Part shown: positions 9,463-16,100 of the stretch, piece by piece
Layout: each line of letters starts with the position of its first letter
Numbering within the stretch: the stretch's first letter is position 1
Assembly: GCA_018715445.1 (NCBI GenBank)
Contig: DVLP01000281.1
Coordinates: 1 to 21,331 of the forward strand
Direction: 5' to 3'
From: Candidatus Avipropionibacterium avicola
GTDB taxonomy: Bacteria; Actinomycetota; Actinomycetes; Propionibacteriales; Propionibacteriaceae
DNA length: 21,331 nucleotides
The notes under the pieces: generated by a model
What the model saw: the letters and a program-made list of their open reading frames with translations, nothing else
The model's database searches: none
What the model was told of the DNA's origin: nothing
Made by a program: the position numbers and the translations under genes

Positions 9463-10608
9463 ATGATCGATCCAGCCACCGCGTCGGCCGTCATCGACTG
9501 GTCGGCGTATCGGCACAACCTCACGGTCCTGGCCGACCATGTCGCCCCGGCCACCCTGATGGCGGTGGTGAAGGCCGACGGCTACGGCCACGGCATGGTC
9601 GAGGCCGCCCGCCAGGCCCGGGCGGCCGGGGTGACCTGGCTCGGGGTCGCGGTCGCCGGTGAGGCGCTGACCCTGCGTGCCCAGGGCGATCGGGGTCGGC
9701 TGATGTGCTGGCTCTACGGACCGCAGGAGGACTTCACCGGGTTGGTCGGCGCCGAGGTCGACCTGTCGGTCTCGTCGCTGGCTGAGTTGGACCGGATCGC
9801 AGCGGCCGCCCGCAGCCTGGGTCGTAAGGCCCGGGTGCACCTCAAGGTCGACTCCGGCCTGTCGCGCAACGGGTGCCCGGTCGAGCAGTGGCCCGAGCTG
9901 TGCCGCGCCGCTGCCGCCCGCACCGGTGAGGTCGAGGTGGTCGCGGTCTGGACCCATCTGGCCGCGGCCGAGGAGCCGGACCACCCGTCCGTGCCGGCCC
10001 AGCTGACCACCTTCGACCAGGCCTTCGCCCTCGCCCGTGAGCACGGGCTGAGCCCGATCCGCCATGTCGCCAACTCGGCGGCGGCGATGATCCTGCCGCA
10101 GGCCCGCTACGAGCTGGTCCGGGTCGGGATCGCCGGGTACGGCATCGACCCGGGTGTCGGCGTGGCCGACCGTGCCGGGATCGCCCTCGCACCGGTGATG
10201 ACGTTGCGGGCCGCCCTGGTCAACGTCAAACGGATCCCTGCCGGGGCAGGGGTCTCGTACGGCCACACCTGGATCGCGCCCCGCGACACGGTGGTCGGAC
10301 TGGTGCCGCTGGGCTACGCCGACGGGATCGTCCGCGCGGCCGGCAACCGGGCCAGCGTGGTCGTCAACGACCGGGAGGTCCCGCTGGTCGGGCGGGTCTG
10401 CATGGACCAGTGCGTGGTCGACCTCGGCCCGGACAGCCGGGACCGGGTGGGGGACCCGGTGGTGATGTTCGGCCAGCAGGGGCGTGCCGTGAACGACTTC
10501 GCCGCCGACTGCGACACCATCGGCTACGAGATCGTCACCCGGATCGGGTCGCGCGTGCCCCGGGTGGCCCAGGTGGCCGGGTCGGTGGAAGTGAGCCGCG
10601 ATGAGTGA
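9463..10608 (+). CDS. alr: Alanine racemase
   Basis: PLP enzyme that interconverts L- and D-alanine for peptidoglycan. The PLP lysine is in AVVKADGYGHG (Lys37 from the chosen start) and the partner catalytic tyrosine is in GVSYGHTW (Tyr266). HLKVDSGLSRNG and VGRVCMDQCVVDLG are further family motifs. The length of 381 residues is normal. GTG 9457, two codons upstream, is the alternative start; the open frame continues to 9403 but the extra residues look unlike the family. The stop codon overlaps the start of the next gene in the arrangement ATGAGTGA, so translation of the two is probably coupled. Confidence 0.95.
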   Translation: MIDPATASAVIDWSAYRHNLTVLADHVAPATLMAVVKADGYGHGMVEAARQARAAGVTWLGVAVAGEALTLRAQGDRGRLMCWLYGPQEDFTGLVGAEVDLSVSSLAELDRIAAAARSLGRKARVHLKVDSGLSRNGCPVEQWPELCRAAAARTGEVEVVAVWTHLAAAEEPDHPSVPAQLTTFDQAFALAREHGLSPIRHVANSAAAMILPQARYELVRVGIAGYGIDPGVGVADRAGIALAPVMTLRAALVNVKRIPAGAGVSYGHTWIAPRDTVVGLVPLGYADGIVRAAGNRASVVVNDREVPLVGRVCMDQCVVDLGPDSRDRVGDPVVMFGQQGRAVNDFAADCDTIGYEIVTRIGSRVPRVAQVAGSVEVSRDE

Positions 10609-11701
10609 GCTGGAGAAGCAGCCCGAACCGGGACGTCGCTCCCTGGTCGGGCGCACGGTCGCCACGGCCGCCGGGGTGGTCGGCCTGGCCGCTGCCGGGA
10701 TCGCGGCCGGCCTGGAGCTGGAGCGTCGCCTGGTGAGCAAGGCACGACGGCGGGTCCACGAGGCCGACGACGAGCCGTACTTCTCGCTGCGCTCCGGCGG
10801 TCCCCGTGTCGTGACCGAGGACGGGGTGGAGCTGCACGTCGAGGTCGACGAGTTCGCCGAGGACCCCGACGGCATCACCGTCGTGATGGTCCACGGCTAT
10901 GCCTTGTCGTTGGACTGTTGGCACCACCAGCGTGCGTACTTCCGTGACCGGGCACGGGTCGTGCTGTACGACCAGAGGTCCCACGGCCGCTCGGGCCGCT
11001 CCGACCCCGAGCACTGTCGGATCCCGCAACTGGCCCGTGACCTCGCCCAGGTCCTCGACGAGGTGGTCGGTGACGGCCCGGTGCTGCTGTTGGGCCACTC
11101 CATGGGCGGCATGACGATCATGCACCTGGCCCAGGACCGTCCGGAGCTGTTCGGCGACCGGATCATCGGCGTCGGGCTCTGCGCGACCTCGGCGGGTGAC
11201 CTTGCCGAGCACTCGTTGGTGCCGGTGATCCCGGGGCGGACCTTCGCCCGGATCACCCCGCCGCTGCTGACCACGCTGATCAAGCTGCCGCAGATCGTCG
11301 AGCAGGGGCGTCGGGCCGGTTCGGACATCGGCTGGGTCGTCACCAAGCGGATGGCCTTCGGACGCAACGACGTGCCGACCTCGATGGTGGAGTTCGTCTC
11401 CGAGATGTTGGCCGAGATCCCGCTGCAGGTGGTCGCCGACTTCTATCCGGCCTTCGCCGAGGTCGACGAGGTCGACGCCTTCGACACCCTGGCCCACGTC
11501 GAGTGCTGCGTGATCGGTGGCGTCAAGGACACCATCACCCCGTTCACCCACACCGAACGGATCCTCGAACTGCTGCCCAGCGCGGAGTCGGTCGTGATCG
11601 AGGACGCCGGTCACATGGTGATGATCGAGCACCACGACCAGGTCAACGCCGCCTTCTCCGCCCTCCTTGAGCGGTCCCGACGAGCCGTACCGTCGCGCTG
11701 A
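10601..11701 (+). CDS. Alpha/beta hydrolase with N-terminal membrane anchor
   Basis: A 366-residue alpha/beta-hydrolase-fold protein. A charged N-terminus is followed by one hydrophobic segment (about 16-40), which suggests a membrane anchor or uncleaved signal. The oxyanion motif is MVHGYALS (about 96-103), the nucleophile is Ser167 in GHSMGG, and the likely acid and base are Asp310 (GGVKDTITP) and His338 (DAGHMVMIEH), so the triad is complete. It overlaps alr by 8 bp. In many actinobacteria a hydrolase of this type follows alr and precedes tsaE-tsaB-rimI-tsaD; those genes are absent here and a convergent gene follows. It could be an esterase, lipase or haloperoxidase-like enzyme; the substrate is unknown. 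Confidence 0.85.
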   Translation: MSELEKQPEPGRRSLVGRTVATAAGVVGLAAAGIAAGLELERRLVSKARRRVHEADDEPYFSLRSGGPRVVTEDGVELHVEVDEFAEDPDGITVVMVHGYALSLDCWHHQRAYFRDRARVVLYDQRSHGRSGRSDPEHCRIPQLARDLAQVLDEVVGDGPVLLLGHSMGGMTIMHLAQDRPELFGDRIIGVGLCATSAGDLAEHSLVPVIPGRTFARITPPLLTTLIKLPQIVEQGRRAGSDIGWVVTKRMAFGRNDVPTSMVEFVSEMLAEIPLQVVADFYPAFAEVDEVDAFDTLAHVECCVIGGVKDTITPFTHTERILELLPSAESVVIEDAGHMVMIEHHDQVNAAFSALLERSRRAVPSR

Positions 11702-11704
11702 GGT

Positions 11705-11730
11705 CGGCCCCTCGACGAGCTCGGGGGTCG
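11705..11730. terminator. Hairpin between convergent genes; REP-like palindrome
   Basis: The stem pairs CGGCCCC-(bulged T)-CGA with TCG-GGGG-TCG around a CGAGC loop: ten pairs with one G-T wobble and one bulge. It sits between the stops of the hydrolase (11701) and the ubiB-like gene (11754), where a bidirectional terminator is expected. No U-tract follows on either strand, as is common in high-GC actinobacteria. The core CTCGACGAGCTCG resembles the small palindrome written TTCGACAAGCTCAG that is scattered between genes in many genomes; that identity is from memory, not a search. Confidence 0.5.
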
Positions 11731-11753
11731 GAAGGCGGAGGCACGGGGGTCGG

Positions 11754-13712
11754 TCAGGACGGGGTGGGCTGGCGGAAGACCAGCACCAGCACGCGGGCAC
11801 CGAGGGCGAAGGCGAACAGCAGCAGGACGGCGCCCAACACCTGGAACAGGGTGAGCGGGTCGAGCACCGTCGGCCCGCCGGGGCTGACCAGCAGCATCAC
11901 CCCGCACACCGACAGTGCAGCGGCCAGCACCGCCAACACGAGTTGGTGCACGATCGAGGTCACGAAGTCACGCTCGTCCCGTCGGCCGAACAGGCGTACC
12001 CCGACGGTGAAGCGGCCGTCCTCCAGTTGACTGGTCAGTTGGTTGATCCGACGGGGGAGGCGTTGCACGATCGGCAGCCAGCCGGCCAGCTGGGTCTCGA
12101 GCTCGGACCGTACGGCGGTGGGTTCCAGCTGGGCCGCCATCATGGCCTGGCCCTGCTCGCGGGCCGAGGTGACCAGGTCGAGCCCGTCCGACAACAGCCC
12201 CAGTGATCCCTCCAGGGCCCCCAGTGCACGGAAGGCGGCCGCGATCGAGGGTGGGATCGCGAACCGGTGCTGCACCACGAGCCGGATCAGGTCGGCGAAC
12301 AGGGCGGCCGAGCCGGTCCCGGCCAGGCCCCCGCCGTAGCGGACGAGGAGTTGGCCGACCTGACGCTCCAACAGTCGGTCGTCCAGGTCGTCGGGCCGGT
12401 CGAGCAATTCCAGCAGGGCGTCGGTGGCGGCAATCGCATCACCACGATCGGCCGCGGTCAACAACAGGCCCAACCCCTGGCGGGTGGCTCGGTCGAGCCG
12501 ACCCACCGATCCCAGGTCGAGCAGGGCCAGCCGGTCGTCGTCCAGGACGAAGATGTTGCCCGGATGGAGGTCGGCGTGGAACACCCCGCTCACCATCACC
12601 TGACGCAGCACGGCGGTGAACAGGTCCTGAGCCATCGTGGACCGCTGCTGCGCCGTCAGGGAGGCGATCCGTTCGTCGGCTTGGGAGAGGGGCTGGCCGT
12701 CGAGCCGTTCCATCACCAGCAACCGTGACCCGGACAGCTCCGGGTACGGCGTCGGCACCCGGACCAGGTCACTGGCCGCGGCGATCGCCTGAAGGTTGGC
12801 CAACTCGACGCGGTAGTCGAGTTCTTCCAACAGGGACTGGGCAAACCCGTCGGCGAGGGCGACCACGCCGAGCGAGCGTCCCCACTGGGTCGTGCGTTCC
12901 AGTCGGTGCGCGAGCTGGGCCATGATGTCCAGGTCGGCCTCGGCCTGCGCCCGGGCCCTGGGCCGTTGCACCTTCACCACGACCGGGGTGCCGTCCTGCA
13001 GTGTCGCTGCATGGATCTGGGCGAGCGAGGCGGCCGCCAGCGGCTCGGGGTCCACGGTGGCGAAGACCTCGTCGACGGGTCGTCCCAGCTCCTGCTCGAC
13101 GACCGGGCGGACGGACTCCCAGGGATCAGCGGGCACCCTCGAGTGCAGGGTGGAGAACTCGGTGACGAAGGCGGGCGGCACCACGTCGGGGCGGGTGGCC
13201 AGCATCTGACCGAGCTTGACGAAGGTCACCCCGGCGTCGGTCATCGCCTCCCGGGCACTGCGCGCCACCCGGGCGATCGGTTCGCTCCGGTTGCGTGGGC
13301 GCAGGTAGCCGGCCAGGCCGTGCTTGGTCAGGATGGCGATGATCGCCAGGTAGCGACGGCTCCGGGCGCGACGGGCCGGCAGCGAGCGGAGCAACTGGAT
13401 CGGACCGGGCAGCGATCCGGTGGGCACGAACGCTTCGAGGATGACCATGGCGATGACCTGCAGCACCACCACCCAGGCCAGCAGCACCACCGAGACCAGC
13501 GAGGCGATCAGCAACACCGTCGGATCGGAGGCCGTGGTGACACCGAGTGCCTGCCAGGTCGCCGTGACGGCCGGCACGGCCAGGGTGGCGACGGCGAAGC
13601 TGAGCACGAGGGTACGAGGCCACCCGACGGGTGCGCCGACCAACCTGCGGGACACCAGACCGAGGATGAGCGCATTGACCAGCGAGCTGAGCAGCCACGC
13701 CACCGTGTCCAC
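11754..13712 (-). CDS. ABC1/UbiB-family atypical kinase-like membrane protein
   Basis: A 652-residue member of the ABC1/ADCK/UbiB family, linked in other organisms to quinone or lipid metabolism through an ATPase activity. N-terminal hydrophobic segments lie at about 5-20, 35-55 and 66-95. The KxGQ motif reads FVKLGQMLATRPD (Lys166-Gln169), the alanine-rich loop PLAAASLAQIHAA (225-236), the ATP lysine VVVKVQRP (Lys247), the hinge VMERLDG, the catalytic loop FHADLHPGN (Asp381, Asn386) and the metal motif LLDLGSVG (Asp399), so all family residues are intact. Two further membrane helices end the protein (about 590-645). GTG 13712 has GGAG 5 nt upstream. The promoter region holds an iron-box-like palindrome. 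No quinone-pathway gene lies nearby, so the pathway is not shown by context. Confidence 0.88.
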   Translation of the reverse strand: MDTVAWLLSSLVNALILGLVSRRLVGAPVGWPRTLVLSFAVATLAVPAVTATWQALGVTTASDPTVLLIASLVSVVLLAWVVVLQVIAMVILEAFVPTGSLPGPIQLLRSLPARRARSRRYLAIIAILTKHGLAGYLRPRNRSEPIARVARSAREAMTDAGVTFVKLGQMLATRPDVVPPAFVTEFSTLHSRVPADPWESVRPVVEQELGRPVDEVFATVDPEPLAAASLAQIHAATLQDGTPVVVKVQRPRARAQAEADLDIMAQLAHRLERTTQWGRSLGVVALADGFAQSLLEELDYRVELANLQAIAAASDLVRVPTPYPELSGSRLLVMERLDGQPLSQADERIASLTAQQRSTMAQDLFTAVLRQVMVSGVFHADLHPGNIFVLDDDRLALLDLGSVGRLDRATRQGLGLLLTAADRGDAIAATDALLELLDRPDDLDDRLLERQVGQLLVRYGGGLAGTGSAALFADLIRLVVQHRFAIPPSIAAAFRALGALEGSLGLLSDGLDLVTSAREQGQAMMAAQLEPTAVRSELETQLAGWLPIVQRLPRRINQLTSQLEDGRFTVGVRLFGRRDERDFVTSIVHQLVLAVLAAALSVCGVMLLVSPGGPTVLDPLTLFQVLGAVLLLFAFALGARVLVLVFRQPTPS

Positions 13713-13751
13713 GGGATCTCCACATCGTCACCGGACCATCGATCGCGCCCC

Positions 13752-13757
13752 AGCCTA
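13752..13757 (-). promoter_or_regulatory. Putative -10 box of the ubiB-like gene
   Basis: Minus strand TAGGCT, giving an mRNA leader of about 33 nt before GTG 13712. The iron-box-like palindrome abuts and shares one base with this hexamer on its upstream side, covering the spacer where a bound repressor would block polymerase. No good -35 hexamer was found. Confidence 0.45.
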
Positions 13758-13775
13758 CGGGTGAGGCTCACCTAA
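13757..13775. promoter_or_regulatory. DtxR/IdeR-type iron-box-like operator
   Basis: ACGGGTGAGGCTCACCTAA matches the DtxR/IdeR 19-bp consensus TTAGGTTAGGCTAACCTAA at 14 of 19 positions by eye. It contains a perfect inverted repeat, GGTGAG-G-CTCACC (13760-13772). It lies in the divergent promoter region of the ubiB-like gene and the Gfo/Idh oxidoreductase gene, directly against a putative -10 box. Iron-dependent repressors of this type bind such sites with Fe2+ or Mn2+. The three mismatches at the left end lower the expected affinity. Confidence 0.5.
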
Positions 13776-13801
13776 TGGGCGCGTGCCTCGGCCGGAGGGT
13801 G

Positions 13802-13825
13802 ATGATGTGGCTTCGCCGCATCTGA
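13802..13825 (+). CDS. Possible leader peptide MMWLRRI before the oxidoreductase gene
   Basis: A seven-codon frame, with two consecutive ATG codons, is preceded by GGAGGG (13794-13799). The second ATG is 5 nt from that site, a workable distance. Its stop TGA lies immediately before and touches the GAGGAGG ribosome site of the oxidoreductase gene, so ribosomes ending here would cover that site. The peptide contains Trp and two Arg codons, but no amino-acid-specific attenuation structure was found. A chance frame is a real alternative. Confidence 0.3.
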   Translation: MMWLRRI

Positions 13826-13836
13826 GGAGGAGCACG

Positions 13837-15147
13837 GTGAACAGTCCGGCCAACGGTCCGATCGATGTGATTCTCGTGGGGGTGGGCCACCGGACCGTGA
13901 CCTACGCCCGCTATGCCCAGACCCGACCCGACGAGATGCGGGTGGTGGCCGTCGTCGATCCGGATCCGGTCCGGCGCGAGCAGGTCTCCGAGCAGTTCGG
14001 GATCGCCGAGGACCGGCGCTACGAGTGGATCGCCGACCTGCCGGCCGAGCAGCTCGGCCGCGCCGCGATCAACGGCACCATGGACGACATCCACGTCGAG
14101 ACCTCCCTGGAGCTGTTGGAGCGCGGTTACGACCTGTTGCTGGAGAAGCCGATCTCGTTGGAGGCGGCCACGATGATGCAGCTCCAGCGTCGCGCCGACG
14201 AGCTGGGTCGGACCGTGGTCGTCTGCCACGTGCTGCGTCATGCGCCGTTCTACTCCGCCATCAAGGAGCGCCTGGCCGCCGGTGAGATCGGCGAGGTCGT
14301 CACCGTCGACATGGCCGAGATGGTCGCGTACGACCACATGGCGACCTCGTACGTCCGGGGTCGGTGGCGCAGCGAGGAGTCCTGCGGATCGTCCTTCCTG
14401 ATGGCGAAGTCGTGCCACGACATGGACCTGATGTCGTGGTTCGCCCAGCCGGCCGCCCCGGTGAAGGCCACCAGTACCGGTGCCCGGAAGTTCTTCACCG
14501 AGCAGAACGCTCCGGAGGGCTCGGGATCACGCTGTCTGGTGGACTGCCAGATCGAGTCGACCTGCCCGTTCTCGGCCCGTCGGATCCACGTCGAGCAGAA
14601 CCGGCACACCTTCTATGCCTGGGAACCGCTGGAGCACTTGGGTCGCCCGCCGACCACCGAGGAGAAGCTGGAGTCGCTGCGCACCGACAACCCGTACGGG
14701 CGCTGTGTCTGGCGCTGCGACAACGATGTGGCCGATCGTCAGTCGGTGGCCGTCGAGTTCGACAACGGCTCGACCGGCAACCTCACCCTGGTCGGGACGG
14801 CCGCCAAGGGTGACCGCACGGTCCACATCGTCGGTACCCGCGGCGAGATCATCGGGTCGCTGCACGAGCAGAGCTTCGTGCTGCGCCGCTTCGACGCCGG
14901 CCCGCAGCCGTACACCGAGGAGGTCGTCTCCACCGTGCCGGTCGACGACGGGCAGTACGCCAGCCACGGCCACGGCGGCGGAGACCTGCGCCTGGTCGAG
15001 GACTTCGTCAAGGTCCTCAACGGCGGCACACCGACCCTGTCCACGACGTCGTTGGCCGACTCGGTGAACGGTCACCTGGCCGGCTTCGCCGCCGAGCAGG
15101 GCCGCCTGGAGGGCCGCTGGGTCGAGCTCTCCGAGCTCCGCTCCTGA
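13837..15147 (+). CDS. Gfo/Idh/MocA-family oxidoreductase with a cysteine-rich segment
   Basis: A 436-residue NAD(P)-dependent oxidoreductase, probably acting on a sugar or polyol. The N-terminal Rossmann segment VILVGVGHRTVTYARYA has a variant glycine motif (GxGxR). The EKPIS motif (LLLEKPISLE) and the later H-D-M-D segment (KSCHDMDLMSW) match the family's substrate-binding half. GTG 13837 is chosen because GAGGAGG lies 6 nt upstream; an upstream in-frame ATG-like start at 13783 lacks this. Odd: five cysteines cluster as C-x3-C-x5-C (SRCLVDCQIESTCPFS) and C-x3-C (GRCVWRCDND), absent from typical family members and suggestive of metal binding or disulfides. It diverges from the ubiB-like gene across an iron-box-like site. 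The substrate is unknown. Confidence 0.85.
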   Translation: MNSPANGPIDVILVGVGHRTVTYARYAQTRPDEMRVVAVVDPDPVRREQVSEQFGIAEDRRYEWIADLPAEQLGRAAINGTMDDIHVETSLELLERGYDLLLEKPISLEAATMMQLQRRADELGRTVVVCHVLRHAPFYSAIKERLAAGEIGEVVTVDMAEMVAYDHMATSYVRGRWRSEESCGSSFLMAKSCHDMDLMSWFAQPAAPVKATSTGARKFFTEQNAPEGSGSRCLVDCQIESTCPFSARRIHVEQNRHTFYAWEPLEHLGRPPTTEEKLESLRTDNPYGRCVWRCDNDVADRQSVAVEFDNGSTGNLTLVGTAAKGDRTVHIVGTRGEIIGSLHEQSFVLRRFDAGPQPYTEEVVSTVPVDDGQYASHGHGGGDLRLVEDFVKVLNGGTPTLSTTSLADSVNGHLAGFAAEQGRLEGRWVELSELRS

Positions 15148-15205
15148 TCCGCCCGGCCGCAGTCGCCCCGCGCCCCGCCCCAGAGGCGAATTACCGCAGG
15201 TCATT

Positions 15206-15238
15206 CGTTTGACCCCACGTCCTGCGTGGTGCCAAACG
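15206..15238. terminator. Stem-loop between convergent oxidoreductase and carbonic anhydrase genes
   Basis: The arms CGTTTG and CAAACG enclose a short imperfect part (one C-G pair between two mismatches) and a second stem CCACG/CGTGG with loop TCCTG. It lies in the middle of the 150-bp gap between the two converging stop codons. No long T-run follows. An overlapping alternative hairpin, GGTCA/TGACC, spans 15199-15214. A bidirectional terminator is the simplest reading. Confidence 0.42.
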
Positions 15239-15297
15239 GTGCAACGTAGGTCAACCGGGGCTCGGCTCCGGTCGGCTGACGGCATGGGCGGCCTGGG

Positions 15298-15981
15298 TCA
15301 GTGGGTCCGCTCGGGAGCGCCGAGATCCAGCTCGACGCGACCCACGGCCGCCACTGGCGCGACCCGCCCCTCCTCCAACTGGTACTGACAACCAACGATG
15401 GCCAGGTTGCCGGCGGCGACCGCATCGCTGATCACCCGCGAGTTGCGCATCAGGTCGTTGATCGTCGTGGCCAGGTGGCGCCGACCGACCGCGTCGGCGT
15501 CGATCAGGCTGGGATCCACGTACGGGGTGTCGCGGTGCTCGCTCAGCCACTCCTGCTGCACTGCGGGCTGGATGTGCTCCAGCTCCGAGCGAATCGCCGG
15601 GGTGACGTCACGGGGACCCTGACTGGACTGGTCGATGGCCGCAGCGACGGCACCACAGGAGCAGTGGGCGAGCACCACGATGACGGCGACACCGAGCTCG
15701 GCGACCGCGAACTCCATCGTGGCGATGGTGTTGTCGTTCGCGATCTGGCCGATGTTGCGTGCCACGAACAGCTCGCCGAGCCCACAGTCGAACAGGATCT
15801 CGGCCGCCACCCGGGAGTCCGAGCACCCCAGGAAGGCTGCGTCCGGGGCCTGGCTGTCGGACAGCTCGGAGCGGCGGGCCGCACTCTGCTGCGGGTGTTG
15901 CAGGGTGCCGCCCATGAAGCGTTCGTTGCCCTGCGCGAGTGCATCCCAGGCCTGTTGCGGTGTCACTCGCTGCAACGTCAT
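15298..15981 (-). CDS. Beta-class carbonic anhydrase
   Basis: A 227-residue cytoplasmic zinc enzyme that interconverts CO2 and bicarbonate. The zinc ligands and catalytic dyad are all present: Cys53, Asp55 and Arg57 in GCSDSRVA, then His106 and Cys109 in LAHCSCGAV. The helix NERFMGG near residue 19 and the NIGQIANDNTIATMEFAV segment are typical. ATG 15981 is chosen because it begins MTLQRVTPQQAWDAL at the family's usual distance from CSDSR, with AAGGGA 8 nt upstream; the open frame runs further up to 16083. It follows phoD on the same strand after 119 bp, so joint transcription is possible but an internal hairpin lies between them. Confidence 0.93.
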   Translation of the reverse strand: MTLQRVTPQQAWDALAQGNERFMGGTLQHPQQSAARRSELSDSQAPDAAFLGCSDSRVAAEILFDCGLGELFVARNIGQIANDNTIATMEFAVAELGVAVIVVLAHCSCGAVAAAIDQSSQGPRDVTPAIRSELEHIQPAVQQEWLSEHRDTPYVDPSLIDADAVGRRHLATTINDLMRNSRVISDAVAAGNLAIVGCQYQLEEGRVAPVAAVGRVELDLGAPERTH

Positions 15982-16037
15982 CCTCGGTGTCCCTTCGGTT
16001 CGGTGGTGAGGCCTCCACTGTGTCACGGCGCGTGCCC

Positions 16038-16059
16038 ATCGTGGCCCACGGTCCACGAT
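16038..16059. terminator. Inverted repeat between phoD and the carbonic anhydrase gene
   Basis: The arms ATCGTGG and CCACGAT pair perfectly around an 8-nt loop, about 42 bp after the phoD stop on the minus strand and 57 bp before the carbonic anhydrase start. No U-tract follows, so it could be an attenuator, weak terminator or protein-binding site. Confidence 0.3.
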
Positions 16060-16100
16060 TCGCGGAACCCACCCCGACGACACGGCTCGGTCGGTTCACC

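Noticed and set aside
15199..15260. GGTCA/TGACC and AGGTCAACC half-sites as a regulator operator
   Set aside because: They lie between two gene ends, not before a start, and overlap the likelier terminator stem.
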